NCBI RefSeq assembly: GCF_019061145.1
Contig: NZ_JAHQZS010000001.1
Coordinates: 806,001-870,000, forward strand
Direction of reading: 5' to 3'
DNA from: Anianabacter salinae
Lineage (GTDB): Bacteria; Pseudomonadota; Alphaproteobacteria; Rhodobacterales; Rhodobacteraceae
Length of the DNA: 64,000 nt
In this document: one piece after another, positions 1 through 11,517 of the stretch
Position numbering within the stretch: the first letter of the stretch is position 1
How the letters are laid out: every line of letters starts with the position of its first letter
Translations under genes and position numbers: made by a program
Notes under the pieces: model-generated
The model's input: only the letters and a program-made list of their open reading frames with translations
Database searches by the model: none
Told to the model about the DNA's origin: nothing

Positions 1-137
1 TCGATCCCCATGAAGTTCAAAACGCCCGCCACGCGGGACGAGAACCCGCATTGCGGCATCGCCTTGGTGCCTTTCATGAAAAGCACCACGTCGTTCGCTT
101 TCACCGTCTCGTCGATGCGCGTCTTTGCGTCGGTCAT
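1..137 (-). CDS. grxD: Monothiol glutaredoxin GrxD, N-terminal part (cut by window edge)
   Basis: The first 45 residues of a monothiol glutaredoxin are visible and the rest lies beyond the window edge. The translation starts MTDAKTRIDETVKANDVVLF, then MKGTKAMPQCGFSSRV, which holds the CGFS active-site motif of the Grx4/Grx5 class. These proteins bind a [2Fe-2S] cluster with glutathione and pass it to targets, usually together with BolA. A bolA gene lies two genes upstream on the same strand, which fits that partnership. The ATG overlaps the stop of the preceding small membrane-protein gene by 4 bases (ATGA), so the genes are probably cotranscribed and translationally coupled. Confidence 0.93.
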   Translation of the reverse strand, partial: MTDAKTRIDETVKANDVVLFMKGTKAMPQCGFSSRVAGVLNFMGI

Positions 138-418
138 GTCCTGTCGTCCTTCCGGTTGCGGCCGGGCACGAAGCCCTTGGCGTAGTCCTGCGGGTCGCGG
201 GTGACCCGCCACACGCGCGAGGCGTCCTCGTTCCCCGCGCCGATGAAAGCGATGCGTTCCCCGGCGTGCAAAAGCTGGTCGCCCTGACCGGGCGGTGTGC
301 CTTGCTTGCGCTTGCCGTGGGTGCGGCGGCGCCGATCCTCGCGCAGGATCCCGGCGATGCCGAGGACGGCAAGCCCGGCGCACAGCGCGCCGACGATCCA
401 GAACGCGAGCCCGGTCAT
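134..418 (-). CDS. Small single-pass membrane protein between bolA and grxD
   Basis: 94 residues, family not recognised. Residues about 3-24 (start MTGLAFWIVGALCAGL) form one hydrophobic membrane segment. A strongly basic stretch (about 26-40) follows, then a soluble tail of about 50 residues. Topology is probably N-out with a cytoplasmic tail, by the positive-inside rule. The start at 418 overlaps the bolA stop by 4 bases, and its stop overlaps the grxD start by 4 bases, so it is locked in a three-gene translational chain with two iron-sulfur trafficking proteins. A role near that pathway is inference from position only. Confidence 0.75.
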   Translation of the reverse strand: MTGLAFWIVGALCAGLAVLGIAGILREDRRRRTHGKRKQGTPPGQGDQLLHAGERIAFIGAGNEDASRVWRVTRDPQDYAKGFVPGRNRKDDRT

Positions 419-651
419 TCCGGTGCGCGCGTGGTCAGCGCCAGCGCATGCACCGCACCGCTGGGGCCATCCATCGCGCCCTTCAGGGCCGCATAGACCG
501 CGCGCTGTTGCTGCACGCGGTTCATGCCGCGAAAGCTTTCGTCTTCGACCAGCGCGGCGAAATGCGCGCCGTCGTCGCCCTGCACCTCGATCCGTGCCTT
601 GGGAAAGCTGCCCCGGATGAGGTCTTCGATTTCCTGTGCGGTGATCGCCAT
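415..651 (-). CDS. bolA: BolA/IbaG family protein
   Basis: 78 residues from MAITAQEIEDLIRGSFPKA. It shows the BolA fold pattern: an N-terminal helix, then the IEVQGDDGAHFAALV strand region, a variable loop, and the conserved RVQQQRAVYAAL helix. BolA proteins form heterodimers with monothiol glutaredoxins and act in iron-sulfur cluster trafficking or iron sensing. grxD two genes downstream is the expected partner. A longer reading from 675 (MQANRRPA...) is possible, but the start at 651 matches the usual family length of 75-80 residues. Confidence 0.9.
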   Translation of the reverse strand: MAITAQEIEDLIRGSFPKARIEVQGDDGAHFAALVEDESFRGMNRVQQQRAVYAALKGAMDGPSGAVHALALTTRAPE

Positions 652-717
652 CGCCGGTCTCCTGTTCGCTTGCACCAGAGGTATGGTGGGCGGTCTGTCT
701 GTGCAAGCGTAGAGCGG

Positions 718-2877
<2,160 letters not shown>

Positions 2878-2969
2878 TCTGTCCCCCGGATCGTGCTTGC
2901 GGGGTCATAGAACATCGGTTCCGCAGGTGGAAGGGCGGCACGGCTCTTGCCGCCGGGCCGCACGGCGGA

Positions 2970-3350
2970 TCAGCCGCCCCCGCCGTAGGTTTCCATGAAC
3001 TGCGCGCGGCTGAGGCCGATGCGGGTGTCCGTGCCGATCACCTCGCCGGGGTCGGTGGTCACGACAATCCGGGCCTGTGTCAGCCCCAGTTCCGCGTCGG
3101 GAATGATCGTGCAGCGATAGCCATTCTCGTTCGTGGTCGAGGCGACGATGACGCCAAGGATGACACCATCACTGGACAGCAATTTGTGCTCGACGCCGTT
3201 CAACTCGTCGATTGGGGTGCCGGGGGCTATGATGTTCAGGCCCTCGCCCGTCGACACGCTTTGCGCGGTGCAAGGGGACGGGGCGGCGGCCGCTGCACTT
3301 GCGACGCCGATCAGCAATGTGAATGCGATCCGATTTGCAGCAAGGCCCAT
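2970..3350 (-). CDS. Secreted hypothetical protein
   Basis: 126 residues from MGLAANRIAFTLLIGVASAA, family not recognised. The N-terminus is a signal peptide with an alanine-rich cleavage region near residues 19-23 and a mature start near APSPCTAQ, so it is probably periplasmic. The mature part has two cysteines (one near residue 27, one in GYRCTIIP near residue 80), which could form a disulfide. An upstream in-frame extension to 3605 crosses an intergenic terminator and is not credible. It stands alone: purL lies downstream and the terminator of the LysR gene upstream. Confidence 0.6.
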   Translation of the reverse strand: MGLAANRIAFTLLIGVASAAAAAPSPCTAQSVSTGEGLNIIAPGTPIDELNGVEHKLLSSDGVILGVIVASTTNENGYRCTIIPDAELGLTQARIVVTTDPGEVIGTDTRIGLSRAQFMETYGGGG

Positions 3351-3471
3351 CAAGACATTCCCGTCGGTTTTCAATTGCTGTTCAAGATGCGTGATACCTG
3401 AGGAAACGCGCCCGGACCGACCGAGGGTCCTGCCGATCACCAAATCGGCACCGCGCGTGTGCGCATGAGGC

Positions 3472-3500
3472 AAAAAAATGGCCGAGACAAAGCTCGGCCA
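3472..3500 (-). terminator. Intrinsic terminator, probably of the LysR gene
   Basis: On the minus strand an 8-bp stem (TGGCCGAG/CTCGGCCA, 6-base loop, 3479-3500) is followed by seven T (3478-3472). It lies about 140 bases past the LysR stop and before the secreted hypothetical gene, so it would separate the two transcripts. Confidence 0.8.
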
Positions 3501-3640
3501 AAGTCCAACAGGGAGGTAGACGCGACGACAATGGATTATCGTTGCGCCTTGCCGGGATTTATGGCGCGTATGCCCATGGATCAAGCAGTTTCGAGACGAA
3601 ACCATGCATGGCCGCTATGCATTTGCAGCAAGGCTAAAGG

Positions 3641-4546
3641 TCAGCCGAGCGGCTCGTCCTTGCGGTTCTTGCGATAGGCAAAGATTTCCTCGGTCACGAA
3701 GTCGCGGAAGGCTGCGATGCGTTTGGAATGCCGCAGTTCCTCGGGATAGGCGAGAAAGACGGGCACTTCGGCAGATTCCACGTCCGGCAGGATGCGCCGC
3801 AGATCGGGGAAATCCTCGGTCAGGTAGTCGGGCAGAACGCCGATGCCGAGGTTGTTGAGGACCGCCTGCAGGACGCCGAAATAGTTGTTTACCGTCAGCA
3901 GCGACCGGATTTCGTAGGCGAACAGCGACTGGATCAGGCTGGCGCCCGCGCTGACCTGCGCGCTGGTGGTGTTCTGGCAGATGATCCGGTGCTGGCCGAT
4001 GTCTTCCAGCCGCGACGGCGTGCCGTACTGCTCGCAATAGCTGGCAGAGGCGTAAAGCCGCATGCGGATGTTCATCAGGCGTTTGCGGATCAGGTCGGCC
4101 TGGCTGGGTTCCTTCATGCGGATGGCGACGTCGGCCTCGCGCATGGGCAGGTCGAGCACGCGCTCTTCCAGCATCAGGTCGATCTTCAACTCGGGGTATT
4201 TCTCGTACAGCGCGGGCAGGCGCGGGGCGAGCCACAGCGTGCCGAAGCCGGTCGTGGTGGTGACGCGCAATTCGCCGAACGCCTCTTCCTCGCTGTCGCG
4301 GATGCGGGCGGCGGCGGTGTCGAGCCGCTTGTTCATCGCGCTGGTGGCGTCGAACAGCAATTCGCCCTGTTCAGTGAGAATCAGTCCCCGCGCATGGCGG
4401 TGAAACAGGGTGGTGTTGAGGCTCTCTTCAAGCGCCCGGATTTGCCGCGAGACAGCCGATTGCGACAGGTGCAGCGTATCACCCGCATGGGTCAGGCTGC
4501 CGGCATCGGCGACCGCGTGAAATATTCTGAGTTTGTCCCAGTCCAT
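3641..4546 (-). CDS. LysR-family transcriptional regulator
   Basis: 301 residues. The N-terminal winged helix-turn-helix (about 1-60) reads MDWDKLRIFHAVADAGSLTH then LHLSQSAVSRQIRALE, typical of LysR regulators. The rest (about 90-295) is the periplasmic-binding-like effector domain. It is divergent from iorAB with a 157-base gap that contains a perfect palindrome with T-N11-A spacing inside the iorAB promoter (4647-4667), so control of iorAB, and perhaps of itself, is the simple inference. The effector is unknown; an aromatic amino-acid metabolite would suit the neighbour. Confidence 0.93.
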   Translation of the reverse strand: MDWDKLRIFHAVADAGSLTHAGDTLHLSQSAVSRQIRALEESLNTTLFHRHARGLILTEQGELLFDATSAMNKRLDTAAARIRDSEEEAFGELRVTTTTGFGTLWLAPRLPALYEKYPELKIDLMLEERVLDLPMREADVAIRMKEPSQADLIRKRLMNIRMRLYASASYCEQYGTPSRLEDIGQHRIICQNTTSAQVSAGASLIQSLFAYEIRSLLTVNNYFGVLQAVLNNLGIGVLPDYLTEDFPDLRRILPDVESAEVPVFLAYPEELRHSKRIAAFRDFVTEEIFAYRKNRKDEPLG

Positions 4547-4593
4547 TCTGGCCCCACCATTACCCTAAGCGCACCTGTTGCGTAACTTGGCAT

Positions 4594-4614
4594 AAAGGGT
4601 CGCTAGCCGCCTTT
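4594..4614. promoter_or_regulatory. Candidate secondary dyad in the LysR-iorAB gap
   Basis: AAAGG and CCTTT arms of 5 bases are separated by 11 bases. It sits about 50 bases upstream of the stronger palindrome in the iorAB promoter. It could be an upstream recognition site of a LysR protein, but arms this short may occur by chance. Confidence 0.25.
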
Positions 4615-4643
4615 GCAAACAAAGACGTGACGGCAGAAGCGGT

Positions 4644-4671
4644 TTGTAGGTCAGCTTTTTTGACCTATACT
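4644..4671 (+). promoter_or_regulatory. iorAB promoter with LysR-type palindrome
   Basis: A -35-like TTGTAG (4644-4649) and a -10 TATACT (4666-4671) are 16 bases apart. Between and over them lies a perfect palindrome, TAGGTCA-N7-TGACCTA (4647-4667), whose inner TCA...TGA gives the T-N11-A spacing of LysR sites. It covers the spacer and touches both promoter elements, so binding there would be expected to block or reshape RNA polymerase access. Confidence 0.6.
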
Positions 4672-4703
4672 CGTGGAAAGCAGAACCACAGGGAGGATGC
4701 CCA

Positions 4704-7700
4704 ATGACGCGGCAGGATGTGACGCTGCACGACCGTTTCGACCTTTCGAAATCGCCGGTGCTTCTTAATGGCACGCAGGCGCTGGTGCGCCTCATGCTGA
4801 TGCAGAAAGAGCGCGACCGCGCCGTGGGGCTGAACACCGCGGGCATGGTCTGCGGTTATCGCGGCTCGCCCCTGGGCGCGGTGGACATGCAGATGGCGCG
4901 CGCCGGGAAAGAGCTTGGTGCGGCGGATGTGCGGTTCCAGCCGGGGCTGAACGAGGATCTGGCGGCGACCGCGCTATGGGGCACCCAGCAGGCCGAGTTG
5001 CGCGGCGAGGGCAAGTTCGATGGCGTCTTCGGCCTGTGGTATGGCAAGGGGCCGGGCGTGGACCGGTCCGGCGACGTGATGCGCCATGCCAACATGGCCG
5101 GCTCGTCGAAGAACGGCGGCGTCATCATGGCGATGGGCGACGACCACACCGGCGAATCCTCGACCGTGCTGCACCAGTCGGATTGGGCGATGGTCGATGC
5201 CTACATGCCGGTGATGCAGCCTGCGGGCGTGCAGGAAATCCTCGACTACGGGCTTTATGCCTACGCGCTCAGCCGCTTTTCGGGGCTGTGGGTGGGCCTC
5301 AAGACGGTGAAGGAAAACATCGAGGCGACGTCGGTGGTGGACGCATTGCCGGACCGCATGTCGTTCGTCACGCCCGAGTTCGACATGCCCGAGGACGGTC
5401 TGAACATCCGCCTGGTCGATACGCCGCACGCGCAGGAAGCGCGGATGATCGACCACAAGCGTTTCGCGGCCGAGGCGTTTTCCCGCGCCAACCGCATGGA
5501 CAAACGCATGTGGGGCAAGCCGGGCGCCAAGATAGGATTCGTCGCGGCGGGCAAGAACTGGCTCGACCTTGTCCATGCGCTGTCGCTGCTGGGCATCGAC
5601 GAGGCCGAGGCGGAACGGCTGGGCATCACCACCTACAAGGTCGCGCAGACCTGGCCGCTGGACATGACCTCGTTCCATGACTGGGCCGAGGGGCTGGAGT
5701 TGATCGTCTGCGTCGAGGAAAAGCGCAAGCTGATCGAAGTGCAGATCAAGGAAGCGATCTTTGACGACCGCCGGGGCCGCCGCGTCTATGGCTGGTACAA
5801 GGGCGGCGCGGGCGGCATGCACCGCGAGGAACTGTTCCCGACGCGCTTTGCGCTCGACCCGGTCTGGATCGCGGAAAAGATCGGCGGCATCCTGATCGAG
5901 GAAGGCCGAGGCACCGACCGGGTCAAGGCCGGGCTGACGATGCTGGACGAGGCGCGCCGCGCGGACAACGCCAAGGAGATCGCCGCCCGCCTGCCGTATT
6001 TCTGCGCGGGCTGTCCGCACAATTCATCCACCAAAGTGCCGGACGGCAGCCGTGCCTACGCAGGCATCGGCTGTCACTACATGGTGCAGTGGATGGACCG
6101 CAATACGACCGGGTTCACCCACATGGGCGGCGAGGGTGCGAACTGGATCGGGGAGGCGCCGTTCTCGACCACCGAGCATGTGTTCCAGAACCTTGGCGAC
6201 GGCACCTACAATCATTCGGGCGTGCAGGCGATCCGCTTCGCCTTGGCCGCCAAGACGAACATCACCTACAAGATTCTCTACAATGACGCCGTTGCGATGA
6301 CCGGCGGGCAGAAGAATGACGGCGACATGCGGCCCGAGCAGATTGTTCGAGAAGTGCAAGCGATGGGCGTGCGTAGCGTCGCCATCGTCTATGACGAAAA
6401 GGAAGAACCGGACTGGGGCCTGTTCCCGTCCGATGTGCCGCGCCACGAACGGGCTGACCTTGCCGAAGTGCAGAAGCAATTCAGCAAGTTCAAGGGCGTC
6501 TCGGTCATTCTTTACATCCAGACCTGCGCCGCTGAAAAGCGCCGCCGTCGCAAGCGCGGCCAGTTTCCCGACCCCGACACCCGCATCCTTATCAACACCG
6601 ATGTTTGCGAGGGATGTGGGGATTGTGGGGTGCAGTCCAACTGCGTCGCCATCGTTCCCGCCGAGACCGAACTTGGACGAAAGCGCGCGATCGACCAGTC
6701 GGCCTGCAACAAGGATTACTCCTGCCTCAAGGGATTCTGCCCGTCTTTCGTGACCCTCGATGGCGCGAAACCGAAGAAGGCGGCGACGCAAGAGGTCACT
6801 GTCGGCACTTTGCCCGAACCGCAGATCAAGCCCATTGAAGGGACGCACAACGTCGTCATCACGGGCGTCGGCGGCACCGGTGTCGTGACGCTTGGCGCGG
6901 TGCTGGCGATGGCGGCGCATCTCGACGGCAAGGGCGCGGGCATGATCGAGATGGCCGGCCTCGCGCAGAAGGGCGGCGCGGTGCACATCCACTGCCGCCT
7001 TGCGGAAACCCCGGACGCGATCAGCGCGATCCGCGTGGCGACGGGCGAGTGCGATACGCTGATCGGCGGCGATCTTGTCGTCAGCGCGGGCGCCAAGACG
7101 CTGGGCCTGACGCGCACGGGGCGCACCGGCGCCGTGGTCAACAGCCACGAGATCGTCACCGGCGATTTCACCCGCGACACCGAATTCAAGCTGCCGACCG
7201 AACAGCTGTCGCTGGCGCTGGAGGCGCGGATCAAGGACCGTCTGGCATTGTTCGACGCCTCGGACCTTGCCAAGGCGCTGATGGGCGACACGATCTTTTC
7301 CAACATGATGATCTTCGGCGCGGCGTGGCAGAAGGGCTATCTGCCGATCACTCTGGCGTCGATGACCCGCGCGATCGAGTTGAACGGCGCGGCCGTCGAG
7401 AAGAACCTGCGCGCGTTCGAACTGGGGCGCTGGGCGGCCGAGAACCCGTCCGAGGTCGAGGCGATCCTTGCGCCGTCCAACGTGGTCGCCAAGCCCAGGT
7501 CGCTGGACGAGCGCGTCGCGTTCAGGGTGGATCACCTGACCGCCTACCAGTCAGTGCGCTATGCCCGCCGCTACACCAAGGTTCTGGACGGGATCACCGA
7601 TCCGCGCCTGAAAGAGGCGGTCGCTTTGGGCTATCACAAGCTGCTGGCCTACAAGGACGAGTACGAGGTGGCACGCCTGCTCAAGGACACCGAGGCGAAG

Positions 7701-8126
7701 GCGCGCGCGCAGTTCGATGGCGATTTCCGCGTCAACTATCACCTCGCGCCGCCGCTTGTGTCGAAAGAGGGGGCTGATGGCCGCCCGCAGAAGCGCAAGT
7801 TCGGGCCATGGCTGGCGCGGGCGTTCCCGGTTCTGGCGCGGATGAAGAGCCTGCGCGGCACCCCGTTCGATCCGTTCGGGCGCACCGCCGAGCGGCGGAT
7901 GGAGCGCGCGATGATCGCGGAATACGAGGCCGACATGGCGCGCGTCTTGCCCAAGGCGGGGCCCGATACGATGGATGCCATCGTCGCGCTGGCCGAATTG
8001 CCGCTGCAGATCCGCGGCTTTGGACCGGTCAAGGAGGCCAACCAGCAAAAGGCCGCCAAGCGCCGCGAGGAACTGCTGGCCGCGATCGAGCAAGGTCCGG
8101 AAGCCACCCGCCGCGCCGCCGAGTAA
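4704..8126 (+). CDS. Indolepyruvate ferredoxin oxidoreductase, fused alpha-gamma form
   Basis: 1140 residues. The enzyme oxidatively decarboxylates aryl pyruvates (from Trp, Phe, Tyr) to acyl-CoA and reduces ferredoxin. The N-terminal part holds the pyrimidine-binding and TPP-binding regions (VCGYRGSPLGAVD near 50; GIGCHYM and GGEGANWIGEAPF around 455-485). A cysteine-rich segment near residues 635-675 (CEGCGDCGVQSNC, then DYSCLKGFCPSF) fits Fe-S cluster binding. The C-terminal gamma-like domain starts near GVGGTGVVTLGAVLAMAA (about 720). In archaea these are two subunits; the single-chain form is common in proteobacteria. The start at 4704 follows an AGGGAGG ribosome site. Confidence 0.93.
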   Translation: MTRQDVTLHDRFDLSKSPVLLNGTQALVRLMLMQKERDRAVGLNTAGMVCGYRGSPLGAVDMQMARAGKELGAADVRFQPGLNEDLAATALWGTQQAELRGEGKFDGVFGLWYGKGPGVDRSGDVMRHANMAGSSKNGGVIMAMGDDHTGESSTVLHQSDWAMVDAYMPVMQPAGVQEILDYGLYAYALSRFSGLWVGLKTVKENIEATSVVDALPDRMSFVTPEFDMPEDGLNIRLVDTPHAQEARMIDHKRFAAEAFSRANRMDKRMWGKPGAKIGFVAAGKNWLDLVHALSLLGIDEAEAERLGITTYKVAQTWPLDMTSFHDWAEGLELIVCVEEKRKLIEVQIKEAIFDDRRGRRVYGWYKGGAGGMHREELFPTRFALDPVWIAEKIGGILIEEGRGTDRVKAGLTMLDEARRADNAKEIAARLPYFCAGCPHNSSTKVPDGSRAYAGIGCHYMVQWMDRNTTGFTHMGGEGANWIGEAPFSTTEHVFQNLGDGTYNHSGVQAIRFALAAKTNITYKILYNDAVAMTGGQKNDGDMRPEQIVREVQAMGVRSVAIVYDEKEEPDWGLFPSDVPRHERADLAEVQKQFSKFKGVSVILYIQTCAAEKRRRRKRGQFPDPDTRILINTDVCEGCGDCGVQSNCVAIVPAETELGRKRAIDQSACNKDYSCLKGFCPSFVTLDGAKPKKAATQEVTVGTLPEPQIKPIEGTHNVVITGVGGTGVVTLGAVLAMAAHLDGKGAGMIEMAGLAQKGGAVHIHCRLAETPDAISAIRVATGECDTLIGGDLVVSAGAKTLGLTRTGRTGAVVNSHEIVTGDFTRDTEFKLPTEQLSLALEARIKDRLALFDASDLAKALMGDTIFSNMMIFGAAWQKGYLPITLASMTRAIELNGAAVEKNLRAFELGRWAAENPSEVEAILAPSNVVAKPRSLDERVAFRVDHLTAYQSVRYARRYTKVLDGITDPRLKEAVALGYHKLLAYKDEYEVARLLKDTEAKARAQFDGDFRVNYHLAPPLVSKEGADGRPQKRKFGPWLARAFPVLARMKSLRGTPFDPFGRTAERRMERAMIAEYEADMARVLPKAGPDTMDAIVALAELPLQIRGFGPVKEANQQKAAKRREELLAAIEQGPEATRRAAE

Positions 8127-8135
8127 CTTCCTTGA

Positions 8136-8180
8136 AACTCCCTGCGCAAATCACTCGCTTTGCGCAGGGAGTTCGATTAT
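8136..8180 (+). terminator. Long perfect hairpin after iorAB
   Basis: A 15-bp perfect stem (8136-8150 with 8159-8173, loop of 8) is followed by a T-rich but interrupted run. It starts 9 bases after the iorAB stop, so it is most likely its terminator. The stem covers the TTG that opens the longest reading of the downstream gene, which argues against that TTG being a start. Confidence 0.75.
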
Positions 8181-8219
8181 TTTCCGCAGCACCCCTTTCG
8201 AAAGCCGAGGTTCTGGCAG

Positions 8220-9098
8220 ATGGGCGCTGGCAGTCATGTCGCTCGTGAAATCAGTTATGCAAGTTCCGCCCAATCGCGGGGCGGCCGCGCCATCATTCGG
8301 GTGCTCGAGAACGCCACCGGGCGGCTGAGCCTGATAAAGCGTGCCGCGGGTTACGAGACCGAGGTCGCGGGTGGCCGCGATTTCTGGCAGGTGATGGTCG
8401 AACGCTACGGGCTGACGCTGGATGTCGTCGGCGGGGCGATGTCGAACATTCCCGCCAACGGGCCGCTGATCCTGATCTCGAACCACCCTTACGGCATCCT
8501 CGACGGGCTGATGATGGGGCACATCCTGAGCCTTGCGCGCGGCGATTTCCGCATTCTCGCGCACCGGGTGTTCCGTAAGGCCGAGGACCTGAACAAGATC
8601 ATCCTTCCCATCGCCTTCGACGAGACCAAGGAAGCGGTGCGCCAGAACCTCGAAACCCGCAAGACGGCGCACGATTACTTGCGCAACGGCGGGGCCATCG
8701 GGATCTTTCCGGGCGGCACGGTGTCGACCGCGCCCAAGCCCTTTGCGCATCCGCTTGATCCGGTGTGGCGCACCTTCACGGCCAAGCTGATCTCGAAAAG
8801 CGGCGCGACCGTCGTGCCGGTGTTCTTCGACGGCCACAACTCGCGCCTGTTCCAGGTGGCAAGCCACCTGCACTACACCTTGCGGATGGCGCTTCTCATC
8901 AACGAGTTCCGTGCGCGGGTGGATGAACCCGTCCGCATGGTCATCGGAGAGCCGATCCCCGACATGGAGCTGAAGGCGCGGTATCACGACCCGAAGGGAA
9001 TGATGGATTTCCTGCGCCAGAGAACCTATGCCCTGTCTCCGAAACCTCTCAAGTCGACCTCGTACGGCTTCGAGTTCGAGGACAAGCACAGGGCATAA
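8220..9098 (+). CDS. Lysophospholipid acyltransferase family protein (PlsC-like)
   Basis: 292 residues from ATG at 8220. An open frame reaches back to TTG at 8160, but that codon lies in the upstream terminator stem. The PlsC acyltransferase signature appears as [11 protein letters not shown] near residue 84 (in place of the usual NHxxxxD) and [15 protein letters not shown] near residue 160. The family transfers acyl chains to lysophosphatidic acid or related lipids at the inner membrane. The stop shares one base with the murI start. The exact acceptor (LPA, ornithine lipid or other) cannot be told from sequence. Confidence 0.82.
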   Translation: MGAGSHVAREISYASSAQSRGGRAIIRVLENATGRLSLIKRAAGYETEVAGGRDFWQVMVERYGLTLDVVGGAMSNIPANGPLILISNHPYGILDGLMMGHILSLARGDFRILAHRVFRKAEDLNKIILPIAFDETKEAVRQNLETRKTAHDYLRNGGAIGIFPGGTVSTAPKPFAHPLDPVWRTFTAKLISKSGATVVPVFFDGHNSRLFQVASHLHYTLRMALLINEFRARVDEPVRMVIGEPIPDMELKARYHDPKGMMDFLRQRTYALSPKPLKSTSYGFEFEDKHRA

Positions 9099-9910
9099 TG
9101 GCAGTCGGCATTTTTGATTCAGGTCTGGGCGGGCTGACCGTCCTGGACGCGGTGATGCGGCGCCTTCCCGAGGTGCCGTTCGTGTATTTCGCCGACAGCG
9201 CCCATGCGCCCTATGGCGTGCGCGACGCGCAGGACATCTTCGAGCTGACGACGGCGGCGACGGGCAGGCTGTTCGATCATGGCTGCGATCTGGTGATCCT
9301 TGCGTGCAACACCGCCAGCGCGGCAGCGCTGCGGCGGATGCAGGAAAGCTGGGTGCCCAAGGACAAGCGCGTCCTTGGCGTCTTTGTCCCGCTGATCGAG
9401 GCGCTGACCGAACGGCAATGGGGCGACAATTCTCCGCCGCGCGAAGTGGCGGTGAAACACGTTGCGCTGTTCGCTACGCCCGCGACGGTCGCCAGCCGTG
9501 CCTTCCAGCGCGAACTGGCCTTCCGCGCCATCGGCGTCGATGTCGAGGCGCAGGCTTGCGGCGGTGTCGTGGACGCGATCGAAGACGGCGACATGATCCT
9601 GGCCGAGGCGCTGGTGCGCAGCCATGTCGATGCGCTGAAACGCAAGATGCCGACGCCCGACGCGGCGATCCTGGGCTGCACGCATTATCCGCTGATGCAG
9701 GACATCTTTCAGGATGCGCTGGGGGCGGATGTGTCGGTGTTCAGCCAGGCGAACCTGGTGGCCGAAAGCCTTGCCGACTACCTGACGCGGCACCCCGGCA
9801 AGATCGGCGCGGGCACCGAAAGCGCCTACCTGACGACCGGAAACCCGCGCAAGGTGTCGGACGGCGCGACGCGCTTCCTGCGACGAAAGATCGAGTTCAC
9901 GCCGGCCTGA
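9098..9910 (+). CDS. murI: Glutamate racemase
   Basis: 270 residues. It interconverts L- and D-glutamate to supply D-Glu for peptidoglycan. Both catalytic cysteines are present: C70 in ILACNTASA and C194 in ILGCTHYPL. The substrate loop [11 protein letters not shown] is at residues 6-16 and [10 protein letters not shown] near 31-40. Length is normal. The start ATG overlaps the stop of the preceding acyltransferase by one base (TAATG), so translational coupling is likely. Confidence 0.97.
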   Translation: MAVGIFDSGLGGLTVLDAVMRRLPEVPFVYFADSAHAPYGVRDAQDIFELTTAATGRLFDHGCDLVILACNTASAAALRRMQESWVPKDKRVLGVFVPLIEALTERQWGDNSPPREVAVKHVALFATPATVASRAFQRELAFRAIGVDVEAQACGGVVDAIEDGDMILAEALVRSHVDALKRKMPTPDAAILGCTHYPLMQDIFQDALGADVSVFSQANLVAESLADYLTRHPGKIGAGTESAYLTTGNPRKVSDGATRFLRRKIEFTPA

Positions 9911-9965
9911 TTGCGGGACGGCCCGAAGTCTCATATCTATTCGTCTGCATCTGAAAGGTTTCTCA

Positions 9966-10994
9966 ATGGCCCATACCGTCGCCATTCTGGGCGCGTCCGG
10001 CTACACCGGCGCCGAGCTTGTCCGGCTGATCGCCACGCACCCGTCCATCAAGATCGGCGCGCTGTCCGCGAACGCCAAGGCTGGGCAATCCATGGCCTCT
10101 GTGTTCCCTCACCTGCGCCACCTTGCATTGCCTGATCTGGTCAAGATCGAAGAGATCGACTTTGCCGGTATCGACCTGGTGTTCTGTGCCCTGCCGCATG
10201 CCACATCACAGAGCGTCATCAAGGGGCTGCCGCGCGATCTGAAGGTCGTGGACCTGTCCGCCGACTTTCGCCTGCGCGATCCCGCAATGTACGAAAAGTG
10301 GTATGGCAAGCCGCACGATGCACCCGAGCTGCAGGCCGAGGCGGTCTATGGTCTGACCGAATTCTACCGGGCCGAGATCGCTGGCGCGCGGCTTTGCGCG
10401 GGCACCGGATGCAACGCCGCGACCGGGCAATATGCGCTGCGCCCGCTGATCGCAGACGGGGTGATCGACCTTGACGACATCGTCATCGACCTCAAGGCGG
10501 CGGTGTCCGGCGCGGGGCGTTCTCTCAAGGAGAACCTGCTTCACGCGGAATTGTCCGAGGGCTACCACGCCTATTCGGCGGGCGGCACGCACCGGCACCT
10601 TGGCGAATTCGACCAGGAGTTTTCCAAGGTCGCGGGGCGGCCCGTCGAGGTGCAGTTCACCCCGCACCTGATCCCGGCGAACCGGGGCATCCTTGCCACC
10701 GTCTACGTCTCGGGCGACGCGGCGGCCATCCACGCCTCGCTGGCCCGTGCCTATGCGGACGAGCCGTTCCTGCAGGTCCTGCCGATGGGCGAGCATCCCT
10801 CGACCCGGCACATCCGTGGATCGAACTTCTGCCATATCGGCGTCGTCGCTGACCGCAAGCCGGGCCGGGCGATGGTGATTGCCGCGCTCGACAATCTGAC
10901 CAAGGGCTCGTCGGGGCAGGCGCTTCAGAACGCCAACCTGATGCTGGGCATCGAAGAGACGGCGGGGCTGATGCTGGCCCCATGCTTTCCATGA
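9966..10994 (+). CDS. argC: N-acetyl-gamma-glutamyl-phosphate reductase
   Basis: 342 residues. Third step of arginine synthesis: NADPH-dependent reduction of N-acetylglutamyl phosphate to the semialdehyde. The N-terminal Rossmann motif is [15 protein letters not shown] (7-21). The catalytic cysteine is C149 in [30 protein letters not shown] and [19 protein letters not shown] are conserved C-terminal blocks. Length is typical of the short bacterial class. It is followed 10 bases later by ccmE, so argC and the cytochrome c maturation genes may share a transcript. Confidence 0.97.
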   Translation: MAHTVAILGASGYTGAELVRLIATHPSIKIGALSANAKAGQSMASVFPHLRHLALPDLVKIEEIDFAGIDLVFCALPHATSQSVIKGLPRDLKVVDLSADFRLRDPAMYEKWYGKPHDAPELQAEAVYGLTEFYRAEIAGARLCAGTGCNAATGQYALRPLIADGVIDLDDIVIDLKAAVSGAGRSLKENLLHAELSEGYHAYSAGGTHRHLGEFDQEFSKVAGRPVEVQFTPHLIPANRGILATVYVSGDAAAIHASLARAYADEPFLQVLPMGEHPSTRHIRGSNFCHIGVVADRKPGRAMVIAALDNLTKGSSGQALQNANLMLGIEETAGLMLAPCFP

Positions 10995-11004
10995 GGTATC
11001 GCCG

Positions 11005-11448
11005 ATGAAGACGCTCAAGAAACGCCGCCGCATCCAGATCATTGCTGTTGCCTTCGTGGCGCTGGCGGGGTCCACCGCGCTGATTGGATATGCGCTGCAG
11101 GACGGCATCAACTTCTTCCGCGCGCCCAGCCAGGTGATCGCAGAGCCGCCGGGCGCGGCCGAAGTGTTCCGCCTTGGCGGGCTGGTCGAGGACGGCACGC
11201 TGATGCGCGGGCAAGGCGAGACGATCAGCTTCAGCGTGACCGATGGCGGCGCCTCGGTTCCGGTCCGCTATACCGGCGTGTTGCCCGACCTGTTCGAGGA
11301 AGGGCAGGGCATGGTCGGCACCGGGCGCTACATCGACGGCGTGTTCGAAGCGTCCGAGATCCTTGCCAAGCACGACGAGACCTACATGCCGAAAGAGGTC
11401 GTTGACGCGCTCAAGGAACAGGGCGTCTACGTCGACCCGAACGGCTGA
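11005..11448 (+). CDS. ccmE: Cytochrome c maturation haem chaperone CcmE
   Basis: 147 residues. It binds haem covalently in the periplasm and hands it to the CcmF/CcmH ligation complex. A basic N-terminus (MKTLKKRRRI) and one membrane anchor (about 11-30) precede an OB-fold domain. The haem-attachment histidine is H123 in AKHDETYMPK, with the conserved Y127 four residues later. The ccmF and ccmH genes follow on the same strand but are separated from ccmE by a three-gene lysis cassette, which is unusual. A GAGGT ribosome site precedes the start. Confidence 0.96.
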   Translation: MKTLKKRRRIQIIAVAFVALAGSTALIGYALQDGINFFRAPSQVIAEPPGAAEVFRLGGLVEDGTLMRGQGETISFSVTDGGASVPVRYTGVLPDLFEEGQGMVGTGRYIDGVFEASEILAKHDETYMPKEVVDALKEQGVYVDPNG

Positions 11449-11517
11449 CACCGAAAGCTTTAACCGCCTCGCAGCATCCTGATCCCCGGATTCACTCATC
11501 CCGGGGGGCTGCGGGAC

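Noticed and set aside
8160-8219. TTG start giving 20 more residues for the PlsC-like protein
   Set aside because: The TTG lies in the 15-bp stem of the upstream terminator and the added residues do not look like the family; ATG at 8220 is preferred.
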